Program-made: the position numbers and the translations under genes
The notes under the pieces: model-generated
Seen by the model: only the letters and a program-made list of their open reading frames with translations
What the model was told of the DNA's origin: nothing
The model's database searches: none
Shown: piece after piece, positions 42,594 through 50,462 of the stretch
How positions within the stretch are numbered: the first letter of the stretch is position 1
Layout: each line of letters opens with the position of its first letter
NCBI RefSeq assembly: GCF_033095805.1
Contig: NZ_CP109901.1
Coordinates: 4,089,766-4,153,765, forward strand
DNA: 64,000 nt
DNA from: Serratia sp. UGAL515B_01
GTDB taxonomy: Bacteria > Pseudomonadota > Gammaproteobacteria > Enterobacterales > Enterobacteriaceae
Direction: 5' to 3'

Positions 42594-43789
42594 GCCAGTT
42601 AAAAGACAACAGCTTCGAGAGCTGCATCAAATGCACCGTCTGTACCACCTTCTGTCCGGTGGCTAAGGCGAATCCGCTCTATCCAGGGCCTAAACAGGCT
42701 GGACCAGACGGTGAGCGATTGCGGTTGAAAGATCCGGCGCTCTACGACGAGGCACTGAAATATTGCACCAACTGCAAACGTTGTGAAGTGGCTTGCCCCT
42801 CTGATGTGAAGATAGGTGACATTATTCAGCGTGCCCGTGCCAATTTCAGCCAGCACAAGCCGACACTGCGCGATGCCATTCTCAGCCATACCGATATTAT
42901 GGGGTCGCTGTCGACACCGTTTGCGCCGATCGTCAATGCAACAACCGGGTTGAAGCCGGTACGCAAGTTGCTGGATAAGGCGTTGAAGATCGACCATCGA
43001 CGTGAATTGCCCAAATACTCTTTTGGGACTTTCCGCCGCTGGTATCGTCAGCAGGCCGAGCGGCAACAGCACTATGCTGAACAGGTGGCCTTTTTCCATG
43101 GTTGTTTTGTCAATTACAACCATCCGCAGCTCGGTAAAGACCTGATCAAGGTCTTTAACGCCATGAATATCGGTGTACAACTGCTGAAGCGTGAAAAATG
43201 CTGTGGTGTGCCCTTGATTGCCAATGGCTTTATTGAGCAGGCCAAAAAACAAGCGAATGTGAACGCCAAATCACTGCATGATGCGGTATTGATGCAGGGG
43301 ATACCGGTAGTAGCAACCTCCTCCAGTTGTACTTTTACCCTGCGTGATGAGTATCCGCATTTGCTGGAAGTGGATACTTCAGCAGTGCGCGAGCGTATAG
43401 AGCTGGCGACGCGCTATCTTTATCGGTTGATCAATCAGGGCCGTACTTTACCTCTCAAAAGGACACCATTGCGGGTGGTTTATCATACGCCGTGCCATAT
43501 GGAAAAAATGGGGTGGACCGCCTATACGCTGGAACTGCTTAGGCAGATCCCCGGGTTGGAGCTGGTGGTGCTGGATCCACAATGTTGTGGGATCGCCGGA
43601 ACCTATGGCTTTAAGTCAGAAAACTATGAAACGTCGCAAGGCATTGGCGCTTCGCTGTTCCGTCAGATTGAAGAGAGCGGAGCGGATAGGGTGATTACCG
43701 ACTGTGAAACCTGTAAATGGCAGATTGAGATGTCGACCAGCAAGCGCTGTGAGCATCCGATGACTCTGCTGGCGCAGGCGTTGGTATAG
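42590..43789 (+). CDS. glpC: Anaerobic glycerol-3-phosphate dehydrogenase subunit C
   Basis: Iron-sulfur membrane-anchor subunit that passes electrons from GlpAB to menaquinone. 399 residues from 42590. Two [4Fe-4S] motifs, CIKCTVCTTFCPVAKANP and CTNCKRCEVACPSD. Two CCG domains with EKCCGVPLIANG and PQCCGIAGTYGFK, plus the closing DCETCKWQIEMST. A hairpin directly after the stop ends the operon. Confidence 0.97.
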   Translation: MSQLKDNSFESCIKCTVCTTFCPVAKANPLYPGPKQAGPDGERLRLKDPALYDEALKYCTNCKRCEVACPSDVKIGDIIQRARANFSQHKPTLRDAILSHTDIMGSLSTPFAPIVNATTGLKPVRKLLDKALKIDHRRELPKYSFGTFRRWYRQQAERQQHYAEQVAFFHGCFVNYNHPQLGKDLIKVFNAMNIGVQLLKREKCCGVPLIANGFIEQAKKQANVNAKSLHDAVLMQGIPVVATSSSCTFTLRDEYPHLLEVDTSAVRERIELATRYLYRLINQGRTLPLKRTPLRVVYHTPCHMEKMGWTAYTLELLRQIPGLELVVLDPQCCGIAGTYGFKSENYETSQGIGASLFRQIEESGADRVITDCETCKWQIEMSTSKRCEHPMTLLAQALV

Positions 43790-43806
43790 GGCGCAGCACG
43801 CTGCGC
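43789..43806 (+). terminator. Terminator of glpABC (also serves dcrB side)
   Basis: GGGCGCAGC and GCTGCGCCC form a compact stem overlapping the last base of the glpC stop, between convergent glpC and dcrB. Confidence 0.6.
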
Positions 43807-43814
43807 CCCAGAGT

Positions 43815-44378
43815 TTACTTGTTCAGCTTCAGCGTGTGAATAATACTTTCTGCTTCACTTTGCGCCTGCTGCTGGTTATCGGCCGGCAGTGTGATCTGAA
43901 TGGTCAGCAACTGGTTATCCAATGTGCCAAGCAGGATAGAAGAATAGGCTTTCTGGCCACCGCTGGCGATGATGCTGTCCAACTGGCGCATTGTCACCCC
44001 ATTGATGTCAATGGCTTTATTGGTTATCACCTGTAGGTCTGCGTCGCGTGAGCGTTGTTGTTCTTCAAGACGTTTACCCAGGTTTTCCAGGTTATCTGTG
44101 GGATTATCCCCAAGAATAACGATCAGCGCGCGTTGACCAGTTCTGTCGGCGTAAACGTGCATATTATTAGCCTGATTGCCCAGCTTACCACTCTGGTCGG
44201 ACATACCATTGGGGAGAGAAAAGGTCAGTTTGCCATTCAAGAGACTGACCTGTTGCCCCGCCAGTGTGCTGGCTGTCGCTTTCTCCACAGCCGCTTTGTT
44301 GTCCTTGGTTTCGCCATCACAAGCCGCCAAACCAAGCACCAACAGGCCGATACCCATTAATTTTGTTATTTTATGCAT
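43815..44378 (-). CDS. dcrB: Lipoprotein DcrB
   Basis: 187-residue periplasmic-facing lipoprotein with lipobox LGLAAC (lipidated Cys20) after the signal MHKITKLMGIGLLVLG. The mature part contains KLGNQANNMHVYADRTGQ, GDNPTDNLENLGKRLEEQQR and QLLTIQITLPADNQQ, as in E. coli DcrB (185 aa), needed for infection by phages C1 and C6 and important when lipoprotein processing is disturbed. A dispersed repeat lies behind its promoter side. Confidence 0.95.
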   Translation of the reverse strand: MHKITKLMGIGLLVLGLAACDGETKDNKAAVEKATASTLAGQQVSLLNGKLTFSLPNGMSDQSGKLGNQANNMHVYADRTGQRALIVILGDNPTDNLENLGKRLEEQQRSRDADLQVITNKAIDINGVTMRQLDSIIASGGQKAYSSILLGTLDNQLLTIQITLPADNQQQAQSEAESIIHTLKLNK

Positions 44379-44414
44379 CAGGATTCCTTATCGCTTATTT
44401 GGCGTTCTTCTGCC

Positions 44415-44635
44415 GTAAATACCCGTCGCCCTTCAAGATCCAGGGATGTTGGCAGCCAACTTGGGTATAGCAACCTATTCTACACTGAAATACCAAGAGC
44501 ATGATGTTACAGATAGTTGCTGGCTACCTTTTATATTCGTCATACTTCAAGTTACATGTACGTTGGCTTTCCTGAAAGGCTCTGTACCCTTGGGTCTCGC
44601 TGCGTTACCGCCTTCATGTAACTTATATAATTAAC
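44415..44635. repeat. Dispersed palindromic repeat, copies 5a and 5b
   Basis: Two degenerate units lie side by side: AATACCCGTCGCCCTTCAAG (44415 onward) and TATTCGTCATACTTCAAGTT (44533 onward) ending TTCATGTAACTTATATAAT. They fill the whole space between divergently placed dcrB and the yhhQ 3' end. Confidence 0.55.
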
Positions 44636-44643
44636 AAGCTGAA

Positions 44644-45312
44644 CTAATTCAGTTGCAATTGGCTGTCTGGCTGACGTGAAGCCAAACGCTTGAGCAACAT
44701 ATTGAGCAGTACGCCATACATGGGTAGGAAAAATAGCAGGCAGATCATTACTTTGAAACTGTAATCCACCAGTGCGATCTCTACCCAGTTGGCGGCCATA
44801 AAGGCATCGCTGCTTTTATAAAACGCGATGAAGAAGAAGGCCAATGTATCACTGATGTTACCAAGGAACATGGCAGCAGCGGGAGCGACCCACCAGGTAC
44901 TGCGTTGGCGTAGACGATTGAAAACATGGACATCGAGGATCTGGCCCAGCACGTAAGCCATGAAACTAGCAACTGCGATACGCGCCACAAGCAGGTTGAA
45001 GTGGGCTAAAGCGGCAAAGCCCTGCCATTCACCCTGAAATGTGGCAGTGGAGATCACATAAGAGATAAACAGAGCGGGTATCATCACGGTCAGGATAATT
45101 CTGCGTGCCAGTGGGGCACCAAAGATCCGCACGGTCAAATCCGTCGCCAAGAAAATAAACGGGAACGTGAAAGCGCCCCAAGTCGTGTGAAAGCCGAAGA
45201 TGCTAATTGGCAACTGCACTAGATAGTTGCTTGATGTGATAATTGCGATATGGAATAACGAAAGCAAAACCAACGCTTTTGAGCGTTGTTGGTCGGTAAA
45301 TGAATACATCAT
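44644..45312 (-). CDS. yhhQ: Queuosine precursor transporter YhhQ
   Basis: 222-residue inner-membrane VUT/ECF-like protein with about six helices that imports 7-cyano-7-deazaguanine (preQ0) and preQ1 for tRNA queuosine synthesis. Signature region: TSSNYLVQLPISIFGFHTTW, then FIFLATDLTVRIFGAPLARR, then GNISDTLAFFFIAFYKSSDA. Length matches E. coli (221 aa). Divergent from tusA. I looked for a preQ1 riboswitch in the 200 bp upstream and saw none. Confidence 0.96.
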   Translation of the reverse strand: MMYSFTDQQRSKALVLLSLFHIAIITSSNYLVQLPISIFGFHTTWGAFTFPFIFLATDLTVRIFGAPLARRIILTVMIPALFISYVISTATFQGEWQGFAALAHFNLLVARIAVASFMAYVLGQILDVHVFNRLRQRSTWWVAPAAAMFLGNISDTLAFFFIAFYKSSDAFMAANWVEIALVDYSFKVMICLLFFLPMYGVLLNMLLKRLASRQPDSQLQLN

Positions 45313-45509
45313 GTAGCCTTTTTAGGTTATGGGGTGAGGGAACCCATGTTTAACTGCGCGGCCGCATAATACGCGTTTGCGCAACCAATGCAACGGTTAA
45401 ATTTAAAGCAAACGTTAACGTATCTTGCGCAGAAAAACTACTGGCGTAAACTATGCGTCAGCCAGGTCCGGCGATTATTCGCCGATCGTTTTTTGATCGA
45501 GAGAAATGC

Positions 45510-45761
45510 ATGACTGATATTTTTGCCCAGGCAGACCAGACGCTTGACGCAATGGGGCTCCGCTGCCCTGAACCGGTAATGATGGTACGTAAGACCGTGC
45601 GCCATATGGATAACGGTAAAACATTGCTGATTATTGCCGACGATCCCGCCACAACGCGTGATATTCCAGGTTTTTGCCGCTTTATGGAACATACGCTGGT
45701 GGCGCAGGAAACCGATAAGGCACCCTACCGCTATCTATTGCGCAAGGGTTTGGAAGAGTAG
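45510..45761 (+). CDS. tusA: Sulfur carrier protein TusA
   Basis: 83-residue cytoplasmic sulfurtransferase that accepts persulfide sulfur from IscS and passes it to TusBCD for 2-thiouridine formation in tRNA. It starts at MTDIFAQADQ; the active Cys lies in LDAMGLRCPEPVMMVRKTVR (CPxP motif). The start at 45510 matches E. coli; a longer in-frame ATG at 45453 is unsupported. Downstream hairpin shared with convergent zntA. Confidence 0.96.
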   Translation: MTDIFAQADQTLDAMGLRCPEPVMMVRKTVRHMDNGKTLLIIADDPATTRDIPGFCRFMEHTLVAQETDKAPYRYLLRKGLEE

Positions 45762-45769
45762 TTGCCTAT

Positions 45770-45793
45770 CAGGCCCATACGGCGATGGGCCTG
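45770..45793. terminator. Bidirectional hairpin between tusA and zntA
   Basis: CAGGCCCAT and ATGGGCCTG form a perfect 9-bp stem around a 6-nt loop between convergent genes. Confidence 0.65.
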
Positions 45794-45811
45794 CCAGAAA
45801 ATCTACAACGA

Positions 45812-48130
45812 TTAGCTGCGGTTCTTGAGTAACCGCAATGCGTTCGCGGTTACCAGAGCTGTAGCGCCAGAGTCTGCTAGCACAGCCAACCATAAACCGG
45901 TCATGCCAAGAAGAGTGGTGATCAAAAAAATCCCTTTCAGACCTAGTGCAATAGTAATGTTTTGACGAATGTTGGCGTGTGTGGCGCGTGAGATTTTGAT
46001 CATCTCAGCGATGCCCACCAGACGATTGTGCGTCAAGGCAGCATCAGCCGTTTCCAACGCGACATCCGTACCGCTACCCATGGCAATGCCGATACTGGCT
46101 GCTTTCATCGCCGGGGCATCGTTGATGCCGTCACCGATCATCGCCGTAGGCTGCTGCCTGCACAGTGCACTGACAGCCTTCACTTTGTCTTCCGGCATCA
46201 ATCCGGCGCGATAATCTATCCCAAGTTCATTGGCAATGGCTGCCGCTGCACGTGGGTTATCACCGGTGAGCATCACGCCATGGATCCCCAGTTTGGTTAA
46301 TGCTGCAATCGCCTGCAAGGCATCGTTGCGTAACGTATCGCGCAGGGCCAGCAGACCGATAGGAATACCCTCTTCCAGCACGACAACCACTGTTTTACCC
46401 GCCGTTTCCAAGTGTTCAATACGTGTGGACCATTCGCTACTTAACTGATTTTCTCCTAACTTGCTTGGTGCGCCGATCAGGATGGTTTTACCTGCAACAA
46501 CCCCTTCTACGCCGATACCGGCCAATGCACGGCGGCCATCGGCCAGTGGCAACTCAGTACCGTTTTCTAGCGCACGATTGATGATCGCTTGTGCCAGGGG
46601 GTGATGTGAACCCATTTCAACCGCTGCTGCCACGGCAAGCAATTGCTGTTCGCTGAGGCCATTAGTCGGTAGCACGTCGGTAATCGTGGGTTTTCCCTCA
46701 GTTAGCGTCCCGGTTTTGTCGAATGCGATAGTCCGTACCAGCCCCAATTGTTCCAAGGCTGCGCCGCCTTTGATCAGCGCTCCCCGTCGTGTCGCTGCTG
46801 CGAGCCCGGAAGTAATGGCGGCTGGCGTAGAGATGACTAACGCGCATGGGCAACCGATCAGCAACAGCGTCAATCCACGGTAGATCCACATTTCCCAAGG
46901 CTCAGCGAAAAATAATGGGGGCACCAAGATCACTGTGATAGCCAACAGCATGATGGCCGGTGTGTAGTAGCTGCTGAAGCGATCAAGAAAGCGTTCAATG
47001 GGAGCTCTTTTCTCTTCGGCTTCTTCAATTAACTGCAGAATACGATCTATGGCGCTTTTACCGGGCTCGGAAACAACCTTCATTTGCACCACCTGATCGA
47101 CAGACAAACTGCCAGCGGCGATTTTCTCACCCAGGTGACGTTCAACAGGTACGGATTCACCGGTTAAGGCACTTTCGTCAAAGCTGGCGAATGGGCTTAA
47201 CAACTCAGCATCGGCAGGCAGGCGAGCACCTGGGGCGATTTCTATCACATCGCCGGGGCGGAGATCAGCGACCGAAATGCGTTCGCGTTCGCCATTGCGG
47301 ATCAATAGAGCATCCTCTGGCACCAGCGCCATCAAGGCTTTCACGCCACGGCGAGCACGGTTAGCCGCGTATGACTCCAGTAATTCTCCTACCATGAACA
47401 ACAGCAGTACCATGGCGGCTTCAGCGGTAGCACCAATAAACAACGCACCGATAGCGGCAACGCTCATCAGCGTTTCTATAGCAAACGGTGTCCCTGAGCG
47501 GATTAGGCGTAGCGCCTTGCTGGCAACCGGTGCTAAGCCGACCAGCGTCGTTGCAATGAAGGCCACCTTGCCGAACTGTGGGTTGAATGAGTCTAGAACC
47601 CAACTAAACACCATCAAGACAGAGATTAACAGCAAGGGGCCCCATTCACTGAGACGGGAAGTTTGTGGTTTATCGTTCGGTGCAGCTGATGCTGTACTCA
47701 GCAAGGTAAAACCAGCCTGTTTTACTGTATCCTGTACACGACTATTGATATCGCGTTGGGCATCCACCACCAGCTTTTCTGTGGCAAAAAGCACACGTGC
47801 GCTGCTGACACCGGGAATTGAAGTGACGGCATTTTCAATTTTTTTAGCGCAACTGGGGCAGTCCATTCCTGTAATTTTCCAACTGAACCTTTGGTTGCCT
47901 GAAGGAGGAGAATCAGCCAGCCTGTCACTTTCCTCATCCAGATCTTCATGTTCTTCACCGTTGCAACAGTGAGCACTGTGTTCATTAGCCATTTCGTGGG
48001 TACGGCTTCCTACTTCTGGGGCCTTTTCACTGCAACATCCATGCTGGGTTTTGGCATGATCGTGGGTACAACCACAACCTCTTTCTTTATTGCTATGTTC
48101 TTGATGAGTATGTTCTTTATGAGTATGCAT
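45812..48130 (-). CDS. zntA: Zn(II)/Cd(II)/Pb(II)-exporting P-type ATPase ZntA
   Basis: 772-residue P1B-type ATPase expelling zinc, cadmium and lead. The N-terminal about 80 residues are unusually rich in His and Cys (HTHKEHTHQEHSNKE, CGCTHDHAKTQHGCC, HSAHCCNGEEHED), making the protein about 40 residues longer than E. coli ZntA (732). The HMA domain follows with GMDCPSCAKKIE. Further motifs: CPCALVISTPAAI (metal site in TM6), DKTGTLTEG (phosphorylated Asp), HHPLA, and GDGINDAPAMKAASIGIAMG. Regulated by an upstream ZntR-type promoter at 48169-48200. Confidence 0.97.
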   Translation of the reverse strand: MHTHKEHTHQEHSNKERGCGCTHDHAKTQHGCCSEKAPEVGSRTHEMANEHSAHCCNGEEHEDLDEESDRLADSPPSGNQRFSWKITGMDCPSCAKKIENAVTSIPGVSSARVLFATEKLVVDAQRDINSRVQDTVKQAGFTLLSTASAAPNDKPQTSRLSEWGPLLLISVLMVFSWVLDSFNPQFGKVAFIATTLVGLAPVASKALRLIRSGTPFAIETLMSVAAIGALFIGATAEAAMVLLLFMVGELLESYAANRARRGVKALMALVPEDALLIRNGERERISVADLRPGDVIEIAPGARLPADAELLSPFASFDESALTGESVPVERHLGEKIAAGSLSVDQVVQMKVVSEPGKSAIDRILQLIEEAEEKRAPIERFLDRFSSYYTPAIMLLAITVILVPPLFFAEPWEMWIYRGLTLLLIGCPCALVISTPAAITSGLAAATRRGALIKGGAALEQLGLVRTIAFDKTGTLTEGKPTITDVLPTNGLSEQQLLAVAAAVEMGSHHPLAQAIINRALENGTELPLADGRRALAGIGVEGVVAGKTILIGAPSKLGENQLSSEWSTRIEHLETAGKTVVVVLEEGIPIGLLALRDTLRNDALQAIAALTKLGIHGVMLTGDNPRAAAAIANELGIDYRAGLMPEDKVKAVSALCRQQPTAMIGDGINDAPAMKAASIGIAMGSGTDVALETADAALTHNRLVGIAEMIKISRATHANIRQNITIALGLKGIFLITTLLGMTGLWLAVLADSGATALVTANALRLLKNRS

Positions 48131-48168
48131 AACGCCCCCTCAGGCAAACTACGATGTTCTGTTGATTG

Positions 48169-48200
48169 ACTTTACACCTTGGAGTTGACTCCAAAGTCAA
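48169..48200 (-). promoter_or_regulatory. ZntR-type (MerR family) promoter of zntA
   Basis: On the minus strand TTGACT (48200-48195) and TAAAGT (48174-48169) are spaced by 20 bp and enclose the dyad CTTTGGAGTCAACTCCAAG. Over-long spacing with an internal dyad is the hallmark of MerR-family activation; E. coli zntA has a closely similar ACTCTGGAGTCGACTCCAGA-type operator. zntR itself is not in the window. Confidence 0.8.
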
Positions 48201-48269
48201 GAGCTGTATGAGAATGGTTGCTAAGTAGAGGGGATACAGCCTAGGGTCCGGTTGCCCGAACCCTGGCGT

Positions 48270-48896
48270 TTACAGATAGAGTGAGCGTACGATCAGGAAA
48301 TGCCCGGTGAAATAGCAGAAAGCGACTATGGCAGCTGCAGCACGGAAAGTGAGACGATAGCGGTTAAGCAACCAGACAATATTGGCCAGCAAGAGTAATG
48401 AAGTGCCTGCTAGCAGAGAAAAGCCAAAGTCAGTGCTGCGCATGAAATATTGTTCCCCTGCCAGCCATACCATCAATAACGTCATAGCCACCAGCGTTGC
48501 GATTGGCCACCGCATCTCTTCCAATCGGTTCCAGATGGTTCCCAGCAACAGTGCACCAATCACCAATAGAGTCAATGGTAAGGGCCAGAACAGGCTAAAA
48601 GTCATCTGAGTGGCAAAACTCAGGGTATAGAGCAAATGCGAGAGGAAGAATGCGCCTATGGCGTATAACACTTGTTCACGTGGCAACATTAATAAAGCGT
48701 CACCGACCAATGTTGCCAATAGACCCAAAACGATCAGGTAACCTGCTACGCCTAGTACGGGGGCCTGCCAAGCCATTAATAGCATCAATAATAATGTTAC
48801 CGGTTTAAACACCCAACTTTGCCAGCGGGGACCACGATAAGAGGCATCGACGAACAACCAACCAGAAAAAAATACGGCAAGGAACGGCCAACTCAT
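48270..48896 (-). CDS. yhhN: YhhN-family membrane protein (lysoplasmalogenase-like)
   Basis: 208 residues from the ATG at 48896, aligning with E. coli YhhN; an in-frame ATG 6 codons earlier also exists. About eight hydrophobic helices. Conserved: VDASYRGPRWQSWVFKPVTL, LLGDALLMLPREQVLYAIGA-like motif and FLSHLLYTLSFATQM. The YhhN/TMEM86 family includes lysoplasmalogenases; enterobacteria lack plasmalogens, so the real substrate is unclear. A weak inverted repeat (AGGGTCCGG/CCGAACCCT, about 48243-48264) lies behind the stop. Confidence 0.92.
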   Translation of the reverse strand: MSWPFLAVFFSGWLFVDASYRGPRWQSWVFKPVTLLLMLLMAWQAPVLGVAGYLIVLGLLATLVGDALLMLPREQVLYAIGAFFLSHLLYTLSFATQMTFSLFWPLPLTLLVIGALLLGTIWNRLEEMRWPIATLVAMTLLMVWLAGEQYFMRSTDFGFSLLAGTSLLLLANIVWLLNRYRLTFRAAAAIVAFCYFTGHFLIVRSLYL

Positions 48897-49028
48897 TTTG
48901 TCTTCCTTATTCATTTTAGGAACCGGAAACCAATTCTAGGTTGTTACTTCATTAGTTTAGGCAGTGTGCATGCGTTCGACAATGCTTTCTTCAGCATGGT
49001 CCCTAAATATCTGCGCATCATAGTACTA

Positions 49029-49127
49029 CAGGTGGGAATGATGCAGGTTAGTTGAGCGTAGGGATGCGCGATACAAGCCCCCAGGGAGGGGGCACGGCGT
49101 GTCGGCGTTCCTCATCATTCCCACCTG
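49029..49127. other. Nested inverted repeat / structured element of about 100 bp
   Basis: A perfect 15-bp inverted repeat, CAGGTGGGAATGATG (49029-49043) and CATCATTCCCACCTG (49113-49127), encloses a second GC stem, GCCCCC (49077-49082) with GGGGGC (49088-49093). It lies alone in the 433-bp gap between yhhN and yhhL. No gene is seen in this gap. It could be a small structured RNA, a MITE-like element or a double terminator of yhhL; the sequence does not decide. Confidence 0.5.
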
Positions 49128-49329
49128 CCAGAAGCGTGGTGTGTAGCGGTATTAAGAACACCTATTTAGATCGTATTATGATAATTACGCTTTTAAAGTG
49201 GAATAAAAGCTAGTACAGCCAAACGGATGTTAATCGTGACTAAACTTTATCTGTTATGGGCGGGTGAATCACCTATATCTTTAAGTGATTACCTCCACAT
49301 ATTATTCACGCTAGCAAAAGCTGCAAGGG

Positions 49330-49602
49330 TTATTTCTTTTTGAGCGGTGGCTGTTTCTTCTGCCAAGCCAACAACTCGAAAACGCCAAAAATAAAGATTT
49401 TTGCTTCCTGCAATCGGCCAAGAGGCTGATCTTTTGGCTGAGTCGATTTCAGTAATACCAGTTGCAGGCCGTGCATCACCACCATAAAGAACAGGGCGAC
49501 ATCAATGAAATACTTCAGCGGTTTGGGGAACGGGTGAAACAGGTTAGTGAGCAGAAAGGCCCATACGCATAACATCAATAAACGGCCCAGATTAGTCAGC
49601 AT
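49330..49602 (-). CDS. yhhL: DUF1145 membrane protein YhhL
   Basis: 90 residues from the ATG at 49602, which overlaps the rsmD 3' end by 11 bp. It starts MLTNLGRLLMLCVWAFLLTN, contains NLFHPFPKPLKYFIDVALFF and ends in a lysine-rich tail (WQKKQPPLKKK). Two to three membrane segments. Homologue of E. coli YhhL (89 aa); function unknown. Co-transcribed with rsmD. The open frame extends upstream inside rsmD but without a plausible start. Confidence 0.92.
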   Translation of the reverse strand: MLTNLGRLLMLCVWAFLLTNLFHPFPKPLKYFIDVALFFMVVMHGLQLVLLKSTQPKDQPLGRLQEAKIFIFGVFELLAWQKKQPPLKKK

Positions 49603-50215
49603 GTTTGATTTTCTCTTCAAGGGTTCGGGTATAAAGGCGGTAAGCCACTTGGCCCGCCACTTTTTCGCGATGCAGTGTCCAGTTCTTGGGGACATCTGCC
49701 GCGGCGCTTTCGGCCTCGGCCTCAACGTAGATCCAGGCTTCATCTGCCAGCCAGCCTTGCTGTTCGAGCAGCGTTATGGCCTCACCCAGTAACCCTTTAT
49801 GAAAAGGGGGATCGAGAAATACTACGTCGAACGGTTGCCCTTCGCCTGCCAGCCACGTTAACGCGTTGATATTGATGACACAGCCATTACCTTGCAACAA
49901 CGCCAGGTTCTTACCCAATTGCTGGGAGACTGTGCGTTCATATTCTAGTAGCGTAGCGTTTGCTGCGTAGCGGGATAATGCCTCTAATCCCAACGCTCCA
50001 CTGCCCGCAAAACAATCCAGACAACGAGCACCACGGATCACTGGAGCCAGCCAATTGAACAGCGTTTCGCGCACGCGGTCGGTAGTGGGACGCAATCCTT
50101 CGCTGTCGGGAACCGGGAGTTTACGACCACGCCACTGGCCGCCAATGATGCGGATTTGTCCATTAGTAGTAGACTGCGGTTTTTTGAGCGCGCTGCGTGA
50201 TGGTATTTTGGCCAT
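49592..50215 (-). CDS. rsmD: 16S rRNA (guanine(966)-N2)-methyltransferase RsmD
   Basis: 207-residue SAM-dependent methyltransferase acting on assembled 30S subunits. SAM motif I is CLDCFAGSGALGLEALSRYA; the catalytic motif IV is VVFLDPPFHKG (DPPF). The N-terminal IRIIGGQWRGRKLPVPDSEG and RPTTDRVRETLFNWL match E. coli. Divergent from ftsY with about 250 bp between them; yhhL follows. Confidence 0.96.
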   Translation of the reverse strand: MAKIPSRSALKKPQSTTNGQIRIIGGQWRGRKLPVPDSEGLRPTTDRVRETLFNWLAPVIRGARCLDCFAGSGALGLEALSRYAANATLLEYERTVSQQLGKNLALLQGNGCVININALTWLAGEGQPFDVVFLDPPFHKGLLGEAITLLEQQGWLADEAWIYVEAEAESAAADVPKNWTLHREKVAGQVAYRLYTRTLEEKIKHAD

Positions 50216-50252
50216 AGGAAGCTTCGAGGTTAACGAAAAATTACCGTTATTC

Positions 50253-50297
50253 TATACCTAATCGCCTGTAAGTTGCAGCTGGAGAGCTTGCGGACAA
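50253..50297. repeat. Dispersed repeat fragment, copy 6
   Basis: A partial unit (TATACCTAATCGCCTGTAAG, then TTGCAGCTGGAGAGCTTGCG) in the rsmD-ftsY divergent region. Only one end of the family is preserved. Confidence 0.4.
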
Positions 50298-50462
50298 CAG
50301 CCCAAACATTAGGGGATGCCGTTAAAAGAGAGCAAAAACGGTGGTGTATGATTACCTGACTTAATGGATGCAGGTGCGTGTTGCTGGGCAAGGGAAAGTG
50401 ATAGACTCGACAAATTAATTTTTTCGCATTTGCACGCCATAAGTATGGAGTAAGGTCAGAGC

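Noticed and set aside
45313..45509. preQ1 riboswitch before yhhQ
   Set aside because: The H-type pseudoknot elements and A-rich tail could not be found in the leader.
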